From positions 62,001-126,000 of the forward strand of contig NZ_JACIEB010000004.1 of the NCBI RefSeq assembly GCF_014196635.1: a DNA stretch of 64,000 nucleotides, in the 5' to 3' direction. The notes under the pieces were generated by a model. It searched no databases, had not been told where the DNA came from, and saw nothing but the letters and a program-made list of their open reading frames with translations. Each line of letters opens with the position of its first letter. Position 1 is the stretch's first letter. Source of the DNA: Sphingobium fontiphilum (lineage in GTDB: Bacteria > Pseudomonadota > Alphaproteobacteria > Sphingomonadales > Sphingomonadaceae). Shown here piece after piece: positions 45,999 to 54,099 of the stretch. The position numbers and the translations under genes are program-made.

Positions 45999-46202
45999 GC
46001 AAGGCGCCACGCATCCGCTAAAACCCGAGAGTTCTGCCGCATCCTGCCGGTCGATAGGGCTGCCTGCCCACGCCAAGGTGGAAAGCCCGCATATCGTCTG
46101 AATGCGGAGCAGGCCGGCAGGGAGAGGATAATGTTTTTTCCTGCCGAAGCCATGCGCCACGGAGGCCCAGTGATGGCCAAAGCGTTGAGGGAGAGCAATA
46201 TC

Positions 46203-47048
46203 ATGGTGAAAGTCGGCACGAGCGAGCGACCGGATTGGCCCCTGGCGGTCGTCGTCGGAGCAGGCGGCATGGGCATGGCCGTCGCCCGCCGCCTGGGACA
46301 AAGTCATCGGATCCTGCTGGCGGACAGGAATCTGGACCACGCGACCAGCATGGCCGCAGCGATGTGGGGCGACGGCTACGACGCGCAGGCCATCGCCTGC
46401 GACGTGACGGACCAGACGCAGGTTGACGCGCTGGCGGCGGCCGCGAAGCAGGCTGGGAATGTCCGCACGCTAGCCAATGTCGTGGGCCTGTCCCCCAGCA
46501 TGGGCGATTTTCGCACCCTCATTGCTGTCAACATCGTGGGCGCTACACGTATTGCCGAAGCATTCCTGCCGATCTTGGAAAGCGGCGGGTGCGCGATCTA
46601 CATCTCGTCCATGGCCGGCCATATGAAGCCGCTGTCGCCAGAGGTTCAGGCTTTGCTTGATGCGCCGCTTCTGGAAGGAATGATCGACAAGTTGGAGGAG
46701 CTGGTGGGGGCGGAAGAGGCGACTTCGTCGAACGCCTATCTCCTCTCCAAGGCATCGCTCAATCGCATGTGCAAGCGTCGGGCCAAGGAATTCGGCAGGC
46801 GAGGCGTCCGGATCGTATCGCTGTCGCCGGGGTTGATCGCAACCCCGATGGGCGCGCTGGAATTCGAAAAGCAGCCCATGAAATACAACCTGCTGGCGGC
46901 GACGCCGATCGAACGGGAGGGGACCATGTTGGAAATCGCCAACGTCGTGGAGTTCCTGGCGTCTGACAAGGCCTCCTTCATTTCGGGCACCGACATTCTG
47001 GTCGATGGCGGCCTGACAGGGACGTTGCAGCACGGCGACAAGGCGTGA
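46203..47048 (+). CDS. Short-chain dehydrogenase/reductase, 3-alpha-hydroxysteroid-dehydrogenase-like layout
   Basis: 281-residue SDR with cofactor turn VVGAGGMGMA, catalytic Ser in YISSMAGH and Tyr/Lys in AYLLSKAS. Between Ser and Tyr there is an extra helical stretch of about 35 residues, rich in Leu and Glu. Comamonas 3-alpha-hydroxysteroid dehydrogenase/carbonyl reductase carries a similar insertion. That similarity is of architecture only. ATG 46203 follows GAGGGAGAGC; ATG 46173 is an alternative. It overlaps the MFS gene by four bases (GTGA), so the two are coupled. Confidence 0.9.
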   Translation: MVKVGTSERPDWPLAVVVGAGGMGMAVARRLGQSHRILLADRNLDHATSMAAAMWGDGYDAQAIACDVTDQTQVDALAAAAKQAGNVRTLANVVGLSPSMGDFRTLIAVNIVGATRIAEAFLPILESGGCAIYISSMAGHMKPLSPEVQALLDAPLLEGMIDKLEELVGAEEATSSNAYLLSKASLNRMCKRRAKEFGRRGVRIVSLSPGLIATPMGALEFEKQPMKYNLLAATPIEREGTMLEIANVVEFLASDKASFISGTDILVDGGLTGTLQHGDKA

Positions 47049-48349
47049 TCCCTGCCGCAGGCGGTGAGCAGGCGGCGGAACAGGCAGGTCCGCTGCCCAG
47101 CCGCAATCGCCGTCTGGTGGTTCTCGCGCTCACGACGCTGGTCTATTTCTTCTATCTGCTCGATCGCAACGCGATCATCGTCACGCAGGAATTGTTCAAG
47201 GCTGAATTCGGGCTGACCGACACGCAGGTCGGGCTTGCCACGGGAATCCTTTACGGCGTCGCCTATGCCGTCGTGGGCATCCCGATCGGCTGGATGATCC
47301 AGCGGACGCATCGGGTCAGGCTGCTCGCGTCGCTGGTGGCGATATGGAGCGGCGTGACCGTGCTGTGCGGCATGGCGACGCAGTTCTGGCACCTCGCCGC
47401 AGCGCGTGTCCTGGTCGGCGCGGCGGAATCGGGCGGCGCGCCGGTGTCGCTCTCGATCCTGCATCCCCTGTTCGGCAAGGAAAAGCGCGCGACCGTCTCC
47501 AGCCTGTTCTTCGCTGGCGCAGGATTGGGCGTGATCGTCAGTTTCATGGCCGGTGGGTATATCGCCACACACTATGGCTGGCGGTCGGTCTTTTTCATTT
47601 ACGGGGCGCCGGGTCTTGTGCTGGCGCTGGCGATATTGCTGATCATTCCCGAACCGCCGCGCGCAGCGACGCGGCAGCATGACGGCACCGGGATGATGCG
47701 CGATGTCTGGGCACTGCTCAAGGACAGGCGCCTGCGGCCCGTCTATGTTGGCTCCATCCTCTTTTCGTCCGTGAATGCGGGGATTGGCGCCTGGCTCGTA
47801 TCTTTCCTGATGCGGGTGCATGAACTGACCTTGCCGCAGGCGGGCGCCGCCGTGGCGCTGGGGCTGGGCGTGTTCGGCACGGCTGGCAGCCTGACGCTGG
47901 CGGTCATCGCCGACAAGGCGGAGGCGCGCCGGCCCGGCGGACTGCTGCTGGTGATCGCGCTTTGCGCCATAGCCAACGGTGTGGCCGCCATCGCTGCGGT
48001 GGCGGCGGGAACGACGCTGGTCGCCATGATCGCGCTCAGCCTCTGGGGGATTACGGCGATCGCCTATTCCGGTCCCAGCAACGCCGCGATCGGAGAAATG
48101 GCGCCGCCGCATCTGACCGGCGTCGCCTTCAGTCTGTTCGCCGTCTTGTGCAACCTGATCGGGTCGGGTCTGGGGCCGTTGCTCGTAGGCCGGATATCCG
48201 ACATCTACCTTCCCACCATGGGCTCGGACAGCCTGCGGCCCGCGATGGCCATTCTTGCGGGTTTACAGGTCTTGGCGGCAGCCGCCTATCTTGTCGCAAT
48301 GAGCCGCTGGCGGCGGTCAGTAACAGAAAAAAGCATCGAGAAGGGATAA
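47045..48349 (+). CDS. MFS transporter, paralogue of the 4.6 kb transporter
   Basis: 434-residue, twelve-helix permease starting at a GTG that overlaps the SDR stop. Seen: FFYLLDRNAIIVTQELFKAEF, LTDTQVGL, GWMIQRTHRVR and AAESGGAPVSLS, matching 4602-5879 almost position for position. The two are therefore recent paralogues, probably for related substrates. It is followed 3 bases later by another SDR; the order SDR-MFS-SDR-CMD forms one transcript. Substrate unknown. Confidence 0.93.
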   Translation: MIPAAGGEQAAEQAGPLPSRNRRLVVLALTTLVYFFYLLDRNAIIVTQELFKAEFGLTDTQVGLATGILYGVAYAVVGIPIGWMIQRTHRVRLLASLVAIWSGVTVLCGMATQFWHLAAARVLVGAAESGGAPVSLSILHPLFGKEKRATVSSLFFAGAGLGVIVSFMAGGYIATHYGWRSVFFIYGAPGLVLALAILLIIPEPPRAATRQHDGTGMMRDVWALLKDRRLRPVYVGSILFSSVNAGIGAWLVSFLMRVHELTLPQAGAAVALGLGVFGTAGSLTLAVIADKAEARRPGGLLLVIALCAIANGVAAIAAVAAGTTLVAMIALSLWGITAIAYSGPSNAAIGEMAPPHLTGVAFSLFAVLCNLIGSGLGPLLVGRISDIYLPTMGSDSLRPAMAILAGLQVLAAAAYLVAMSRWRRSVTEKSIEKG

Positions 48350-48352
48350 GTT

Positions 48353-49114
48353 ATGGCAAAGGAGCTGGACGGCAAAGCCACGTTGATCACAGGCGCGGCA
48401 GCGGGAATCGGCAAGGCCGCGGCAGAGCTTTTCGCGCGGGAAGGCGCACGACTGATGCTTTCGGACGTGAATGGCGATGGCGTCGAAGCCGTCGCCGCCG
48501 ACTTGCGAAGCCAGGGGTTCGAAGCGCAGGCAATGGCCACCGACGTGACCAGCGAGGCGGATGTCGCCGCCCTCGTGGCCGCCACGGTCAAGGCTTATGG
48601 CAGGCTGGATTGCGCCTTCAACAACGCGGGCATCGGCCATACGCCATTATCGCTGCTCGACGTCGACGCCGCGATGTTCAACCGTTATCTCGCCGTCAAC
48701 CTGACCGGCGTGTTGTGGTGTATGCAGCATGAAATCCGCCAGATGCTGCAGCAGGGCGGCGGCACGATCGTGAATACCGCGTCGCTGGCGGGTCTGGCCG
48801 CCACGCCCAGGATGATTCCCTACACCGCCTCCAAATTCGGACTGATCGGCATAACCAGAAGCGCTGCGAGCGAATTCGCATCGAAGTCCATCCGCATCAA
48901 CGCGGTCTGCCCGACTTCGACAGATACCGAAGGCATGCGTGATTTCATCGCGGATCAGGGGATCGCGCCTGATCGCATGTTCGGGCCGATGGGCCGGATG
49001 GGAACGCCTCTCGAAATAGCGGAGGCGGCGCTGTGGCTTCTCTCCGACCGGGCGTCCTTCATCACCGGGCAGGCGCTGGTCGCCAGTGGCGGTTCATCGG
49101 GGCAAACCGCCTGA
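48353..49114 (+). CDS. Short-chain dehydrogenase/reductase (classical SDR)
   Basis: 253-residue classical SDR: LITGAAAGIG, LMLSDVNGDG (acidic NAD-type second strand), FNNAGIGH, catalytic Ser in NTASLAG, Tyr/Lys in YTASKFG, C-terminal SGGSSGQTA. It starts 3 bases after the MFS stop, with GAGAAGGG upstream, so it is coupled. Typical of dehydrogenation of a secondary alcohol during catabolism. Confidence 0.93.
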   Translation: MAKELDGKATLITGAAAGIGKAAAELFAREGARLMLSDVNGDGVEAVAADLRSQGFEAQAMATDVTSEADVAALVAATVKAYGRLDCAFNNAGIGHTPLSLLDVDAAMFNRYLAVNLTGVLWCMQHEIRQMLQQGGGTIVNTASLAGLAATPRMIPYTASKFGLIGITRSAASEFASKSIRINAVCPTSTDTEGMRDFIADQGIAPDRMFGPMGRMGTPLEIAEAALWLLSDRASFITGQALVASGGSSGQTA

Positions 49115-49223
49115 TTTCACCCTGACTGGTTGCAGGTCGTCTGAAGTCGAGCGAAAAATCTTCTGATGTCGAAGCCGCATTTGCAATGCCGTGATCGAAA
49201 ATGACACAATGGGAGTGTGGTCC

Positions 49224-49601
49224 ATGAATGATGTGCTCAAGATGGGTTATGAAGTTGTCAACGACATGCTTGGCCCGGAAGCGGTGGCGGGCATGAAGGC
49301 CGCCGCGGACAGCGACGAGTTCGGCGGGGAGATTGGCGAACTGGCGGTGCAATATGCCTTCGGCACGCTGTGGTCCCGGGAAGGCCTCGGACGGCGGGAG
49401 CGCAGTCTGGTCACATTGGGCATATTGATCGCCCTGCGCGCTACGGAGGAACTTCATTATCATTTTCCTATCGCGTTGAAAAATGGCGTGACCCGCAAGG
49501 AACTGGAAGAGGTCGTCTACCATGCCAGCGGCTATGCGGGCTTTCCCGCGGCGGCCAGCGCCCGTCAGATAGCAAGGCAGATATTGGACAAGGCGGGCTG
49601 A
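49224..49601 (+). CDS. Carboxymuconolactone-decarboxylase-like (AhpD-fold) protein
   Basis: 125-residue all-helical CMD-family protein. Landmarks: GEIGELAVQYAFGTLWSREG, LGRRERSLVTLGILIALRAT, ELHYHFPIALKNGVTRKEL and EEVVYHASGYAGFPAA. The CxxC pair of peroxidase-type AhpD proteins is absent, so a decarboxylase/hydrolase-like role is more likely than thiol peroxidase. ATG 49224, after GGGAGTG, is preferred to ATG 49191. A paralogue's C-terminus is at 63888-64000. Last gene of the SDR-MFS-SDR-CMD run. Confidence 0.88.
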   Translation: MNDVLKMGYEVVNDMLGPEAVAGMKAAADSDEFGGEIGELAVQYAFGTLWSREGLGRRERSLVTLGILIALRATEELHYHFPIALKNGVTRKELEEVVYHASGYAGFPAAASARQIARQILDKAG

Positions 49602-49732
49602 AAGGCGACCTGTCCCCACGCAACGACGAAGCCGGGGCGACTTTCATCCGGTTTTCGCGCCGTCCGGGGCAGGGCCGTGGTGGTCGCACGGATCGCCCTT
49701 GACGGCTGATGATCCAAGCGGGGTAAAGCGCA

Positions 49733-50092
49733 GACATCCGGCCCGCCGGTGACGATGTTGAGCACGCCTCTGGGCGGGCCGATCTCGTTCGCGATTTCGC
49801 CGAACAGCAATGCCGAGAAGGGGATAAAGGGGGACGGCCTGAGCACCAGCGTGTTGCCCACGAGCAGCGCGGGAACGGTTTTCGCCAGGTTGATGAGGAA
49901 GGGGAAATTATAGCCCGTAATGTCGGCGATCACGCCCACCGGCTCGCGGACCACGGCGGTCCCGCCAATCTTCTTGGGTCCGTCGGGATTGAACGGGTCC
50001 GGGGTGATGTCGACCGGCAGGCGGACGCTGTCGTCGCGCGTCGAATGATCCAGCGCCACGAGCAGGTGATCGAGCGGATTGGCGACCTGCAT
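49733..50092 (-). pseudogene. Aldehyde dehydrogenase fragment
   Basis: About 120 codons match the N-terminal third of an [19 protein letters not shown], then [19 protein letters not shown] and NTLVLRPSPF, ending at VLNIVTGGPDV. No start codon with ribosome site leads it, and the catalytic glutamate and cysteine regions that should follow are absent. The frame continues with unrelated residues. It abuts the GMC fragment in another frame at about 50095, so both are deletion remnants. Confidence 0.8.
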
Positions 50093-50096
50093 GCCG

Positions 50097-50398
50097 GGTC
50101 AAAAGACCCTGCGATGCGAAAAGACAACGCAGCACGGATGAGGCAAGGCCGAGGCCCGACAGCTTCTGGTTGAGGCTGTTGCCGCGCACCTTGTAGGTGA
50201 AACCCAGATAGCGATGTTCGCGCAGGTTCGCGCCGACGCCTGGCGCATCGACACGCACCTCAATCCCAAGCCTTTCAAGCAACTGGCGGGGGCCGATGCC
50301 GGACAGTTGCTGCAATTTGGGGCTTTGCACGGCGCCCGCGCTGACGATGACCTCGCCCCGCCCGTAGACTTGCTGATCGCCCGCTTTGGCCGGCCCGG
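50097..50398 (-). pseudogene. GMC (choline-dehydrogenase-like) oxidoreductase fragment
   Basis: About 100 codons from the middle of a GMC flavoprotein: [55 protein letters not shown] and [10 protein letters not shown]. The N-terminal FAD-binding GxGxxG domain and the C-terminal His/Asn catalytic region are missing. It begins five bases from the stop of the phosphotransferase at 50403 and ends where the ALDH fragment begins. Full genes are about 530 residues. Confidence 0.82.
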
Positions 50399-50402
50399 TC
50401 CA

Positions 50403-51551
50403 TCATTCCCCCAGCAGCGTCCAGCTGTGCAGATCCTCACCCGCCACGAAGAAGCGTTCGTTCATCGGCAATCCGTTCTGGCCCCAATGATCCATGTTCG
50501 CCACCCACGCCTGGATGCCATACATCACCCAGCGCGGGATCTGTTCGTTCCAGATCGTGTCGAGGTCGATCACGTTGGTCGCGCCTTCCTTGATCAGGCA
50601 GTCGCGATAATGCGCGATCAGGTCGCGATGGCTATGACGCCGTTCTTCGATCGTCAGCGAACCGACCGTGAAATAGGTCAGGTCGCGCCAAGGACGTCCG
50701 CGCCGTCCCAGTTGCCAGTCGACCCACATGCGTTCGCCATTGGGAAGCATATATGTGTTCCCCTGGTGGCAATCGCCCAGGATGATGCAATAAGGCGCAT
50801 CGAAAGCCCGTTCGAAGTCCACCAGCCGGTCATAGGCGCGCTCCACCCGACGGGGATCGTCGAGATAATGTTGGGGAGCGATCGCGCGGAAATTGGGGTC
50901 TTTCAGATTTTCGCCGATCCAGTGCCACATGATGCGGACCTGATCATAATCGACAGGGATATGCATGGACGTCGGCAGCCAGGGCGCGGCGTCGGGCGTG
51001 ATCAGCGGGCTGTCCCACAGACCGGCATGGAGTTTTGCAAGGTCGGCGAGCGCGCTCGCCACGCCGTCTACGCCCGCATGTTGAGTCGAATGGCCGAATT
51101 TCCCGCCACGTTCGTTCAGATCCTCCAGCACGATGACGCCCCTTGCGGAACCATCATCATCCCAGTCGGCATAATAGCAGGTGGCGGTGTTTGCCGTCAT
51201 TTCGCTCGTGAGGAAATGATAGAAGCGGGCCTCCAGCGCGTGGATGTCGACATTGTCGAACATGCCGGACCAGTTCGATTTGATGCACAGGTTGCGGGGC
51301 AGCCCTGCGGCCTTGCCCGCATCGTTCCATTCGACGGCGACGCGCAGCTTGGTCGTATGGCTGTCGAACAGTTGCACCACCTCCATGGATTGGGCGACGA
51401 CTCCCGGATATTTATGGGCCATGAGCGAACCCAGCCATTCCGCATCCGGCGTGAACCGCCCATGCGGCAGGGGCGTTGTCCGCGCCGGATAGGGCCGTGC
51501 CACGAGATGGCGGTCGATGACGGCATCGGGTTCGGCTTCGGCGGCATTCAT
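50403..51551 (-). CDS. Phosphotransferase family protein (APH fold), canonical motif
   Basis: 382-residue APH-fold protein with catalytic loop ILGDCHQGN (the HGD His is Gly-preceded Leu, while Asp and Asn are kept) and metal site WVDWQLG. It has GVIVLEDLNERGG and LAKLHAGLWDSP before the loop. It closely parallels 52995-54089 (shared NGERxWxDWQL, LTIEERR, NMDxWGQxG), so the two are paralogues. ATG 51551 follows AGAGAGGAA. It lies downstream of the SDR at 51658 on the same strand. Substrate unknown. Confidence 0.9.
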   Translation of the reverse strand: MNAAEAEPDAVIDRHLVARPYPARTTPLPHGRFTPDAEWLGSLMAHKYPGVVAQSMEVVQLFDSHTTKLRVAVEWNDAGKAAGLPRNLCIKSNWSGMFDNVDIHALEARFYHFLTSEMTANTATCYYADWDDDGSARGVIVLEDLNERGGKFGHSTQHAGVDGVASALADLAKLHAGLWDSPLITPDAAPWLPTSMHIPVDYDQVRIMWHWIGENLKDPNFRAIAPQHYLDDPRRVERAYDRLVDFERAFDAPYCIILGDCHQGNTYMLPNGERMWVDWQLGRRGRPWRDLTYFTVGSLTIEERRHSHRDLIAHYRDCLIKEGATNVIDLDTIWNEQIPRWVMYGIQAWVANMDHWGQNGLPMNERFFVAGEDLHSWTLLGE

Positions 51552-51657
51552 GATGGGATTCCTCTCTTTAAACTGGTTGGATATTCTTTGGCCGCCGGGG
51601 CGGGGCAGGTTTGGGACGCATAATCGCCGTCAGGGGACATGCGACGGCAGGATCGGG

Positions 51658-52440
51658 CTAACAGGTCAGTTGCCCCCCATCGACGACCAGCGTCTGTCCG
51701 GTGATGTAGGATGCGGCCGGCGAGGCGAGATACAGGACGGCGACGGCAATGTCGGCTGGCTGGCCGACCCTGCCGACGGGCGGCATGAACTTGGCGATCT
51801 GTTCGGGCGGAAAGACCGGACCGGTAGAAGTCATCTGGCCGGGCGTCTGGGTATTGCCGGGACAGACCGCGTTGACGGTGATGCCTTCCGCCGCCGTTTC
51901 CATGGCGACCGACCGTGTCAGGCCCGCGACGCCCGCCTTTGACGTGGCGTAGGCGAGCAGGCTAGGCGCTGTCGCATGAAAGGCGCTGTTCGATGCGATG
52001 TTGACGATCCGACCTTTCGTGCCATCGGCGCGCATGATCCGAACCGCCTCACGACAGGCAATGAAGGGACCGCGCAAATTGACATCCATCATGCGATCGA
52101 AAAAGGCGCTGCTGGTGTTCTGCAGGAAATTGCGGTCCTGTAATCCGGCGCAATTGACCAAGATGTCGAGCCGCCCGAATTCGGCGCGGGCGGCGTCCAG
52201 CCCGGCGATGATCGCCGCTTCGTCAGCCATGTCCATCACATAGGCCGAAGCGCGCAAGCCGGCGGCATTGATCCGGTCGGCCGCCGCGCCGACCGCATCC
52301 GCCTGAATATCGGTCAGGGCGACGGCCGCGCCCGCATTGGCCAGCATAAGGGCGATGCCCTCTCCCATGCCCTGGGCGGCCCCGGTGACAACCGCCACCT
52401 TTCCCTCCAGCCCGAACAGCGCGGCATAATCCAGCGGCAT
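51658..52440 (-). CDS. Short-chain dehydrogenase/reductase (classical SDR)
   Basis: 260-residue [21 protein letters not shown] (acidic residue favouring NAD), [16 protein letters not shown] with the catalytic Ser, AYATSKAG with Tyr/Lys, C-terminal VDGGQLTC. Start ATG 52440 follows ACAGGAGAGG. It is upstream of the phosphotransferase at 50403 with a 106-base gap, probably one transcript. The upstream side holds the DUF1214 remnant. Confidence 0.93.
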   Translation of the reverse strand: MPLDYAALFGLEGKVAVVTGAAQGMGEGIALMLANAGAAVALTDIQADAVGAAADRINAAGLRASAYVMDMADEAAIIAGLDAARAEFGRLDILVNCAGLQDRNFLQNTSSAFFDRMMDVNLRGPFIACREAVRIMRADGTKGRIVNIASNSAFHATAPSLLAYATSKAGVAGLTRSVAMETAAEGITVNAVCPGNTQTPGQMTSTGPVFPPEQIAKFMPPVGRVGQPADIAVAVLYLASPAASYITGQTLVVDGGQLTC

Positions 52441-52558
52441 CGACCTCTCCTGTCATTTGTGGCGATCCGGCCATGACGGGCGCGTGATCTCACCTGTCGG
52501 GTGGTGGGGGGCGTGGCGGGCCAGCATTTTATCAAGGCCTGTTCGATATTCCCGCAGG

Positions 52559-52954
52559 CACGCACTGTTGCTGGAAACCGAACTGCCTGACCGGGTGCGG
52601 GACTGGAATGCGCAACTGGGCGACCTCACCTGGAGCACGGTCGACTGGATGACCCACCAGTCCAGCCTGAATGGCGAGCGGGCGCGGATTGATGCGGACG
52701 CCCGTTGCCGGGCGGTGATCGCGCTGGAGGACCCCGGCGTTTACAACTGGCTTGATCCGGGCGGCAATCGTCAGCGCGCCATCATGCTCCGCTGGACGGA
52801 GGCATCCAGCGGGCCTCCACCGAGCCTGCGCACCGTGCGCCTCGATTCACTGTGCGATGCCTTGCCCCGCGATACGCCGATGGTCGACGCTATGGAGTGG
52901 GAGAAGAGCCTGCGTCAGCGGCGCACCGCGTTCCAGATGCGGCGGCGCTGGTAG
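52559..52954 (+). pseudogene. C-terminal fragment of a DUF1214-domain protein
   Basis: About 130 codons read like the C-terminal half of DUF1214 proteins: RDWNAQLGDLTWSTVDW, THQSSLNGERARIDADAR, VIALEDPGVYNWLDPGG and a final RRW. The frame upstream of 52559 has no family similarity, and no ribosome site or start fits, so the N-terminal part (normally 200-350 residues) is lost. It lies on the plus strand between two minus-strand genes. Confidence 0.65.
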
Positions 52955-52994
52955 GACATTCTGCCAGCGTTGCTGCAAATCGGCCCTTTTCCGT

Positions 52995-54089
52995 TCAGAA
53001 ATGGACGCCCAGCGCCGACACCGTGCCCAGATCCTCGCCAGCGACATAGATGCGCTCGACGATATGCGCGCCTTTCTGCCCCCATTCGTCCATGTTCGCC
53101 AGCCATGACTGCATGGCATAAGGCGGCCAGCGCCGGTAATATTCCCAAAGCGTGTCGTCGTCCGGCACGCCCTGGGCGCCCGTTTCGACGAGGCAGCGGC
53201 GATAGTGGCGCAGCAATTCGCGGTCGTTGGCGCGACGTTCCTCGATCGTCAACGCGCCAAGGATGAAATAGGTGAAGTCGCGGATCGGCCTGCCCTTGCG
53301 CACCAACTGCCAGTCCAGCCAGACACGCTCGCCATTGGGGCGGACATAGCTGTTGCCCTGATGGCTGTCGCCATGGACCAGGCACCAGGGCCCCTGCTCC
53401 TTGGTCTGCGCGAAATCGATAAGCGCGTCGAACACCCTGTGCAGTCGGGACAGGTCATTCTTGATCCAGCCGGGCAGGAAGGACTGATAGTCAGGCCGTG
53501 CGTGGTTCTGCTCGGCAAAGCTGTACATCATGTTCAACTGCTGGACATCGACCGGGTTCGCCATCGAGACCGGCAGCCAGTCCGCTGCATGAAGGGTCGG
53601 GCTGTCCCAGAAGGCGCCATGTATCCTGGCAAGGCTGGCTATCGCCCGCGCGGCTTCCTCCACGCCCATATGATCGGTGCTGATGCCGAAATGGCCGCCT
53701 TCGATCGACAGGTCCTCCATGACGACCAGCCCTTGGCCGCTGTCCGGCCGCGGGTCCCAGGCCTCGAAGAAGGACAGGGGCGCGGGGAAGGCGACATGGC
53801 GGCGGAAATCTTCGTAGAAACGGGCTTCAAGGCGACAGATGCCCTGACTGTCGAATTGCGCCCAATTCGCCTTCAGGCAGACATTTTCGGGAATGCCTGC
53901 CGCCTTGCCGACGTCGTTGAGGGTCAGCCTGACCTGATATTTGGTCGTGTGGCTGTTGCGCAGGAACACCTCGTCCATCGCTTCGACCACGATGCCCGGA
54001 TAGCGCGCCTGCATGATCCGCGTCAGCCATTGCGGCGTGACGTCCTCCAGCCTGGCGGGAATGCCGACCGGATTCGGCATGGTCGTCAT
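52995..54089 (-). CDS. Phosphotransferase family protein (APH fold), canonical motif
   Basis: 364-residue APH-fold kinase-like protein with the full catalytic loop VHGDSHQGN and metal site WLDWQLV, and GLVVMEDLSIEGGHFG plus LARIHGAFWDSP upstream of them. Paralogue of 50403-51551. Start ATG 54089 lies 10 bases after the flavoprotein stop, so the SDR-flavoprotein-phosphotransferase genes (56531 down to 52995) form one operon. The neighbours argue for a metabolic kinase acting on an alcohol and against drug resistance. Confidence 0.91.
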   Translation of the reverse strand: MTTMPNPVGIPARLEDVTPQWLTRIMQARYPGIVVEAMDEVFLRNSHTTKYQVRLTLNDVGKAAGIPENVCLKANWAQFDSQGICRLEARFYEDFRRHVAFPAPLSFFEAWDPRPDSGQGLVVMEDLSIEGGHFGISTDHMGVEEAARAIASLARIHGAFWDSPTLHAADWLPVSMANPVDVQQLNMMYSFAEQNHARPDYQSFLPGWIKNDLSRLHRVFDALIDFAQTKEQGPWCLVHGDSHQGNSYVRPNGERVWLDWQLVRKGRPIRDFTYFILGALTIEERRANDRELLRHYRRCLVETGAQGVPDDDTLWEYYRRWPPYAMQSWLANMDEWGQKGAHIVERIYVAGEDLGTVSALGVHF

Positions 54090-54099
54090 CCGGTCGCCC

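Noticed and set aside
43032-54089. Aminoglycoside resistance genes
   Set aside because: The APH-fold proteins lie in catabolic operons and look like metabolic kinases; the fold alone does not imply resistance.
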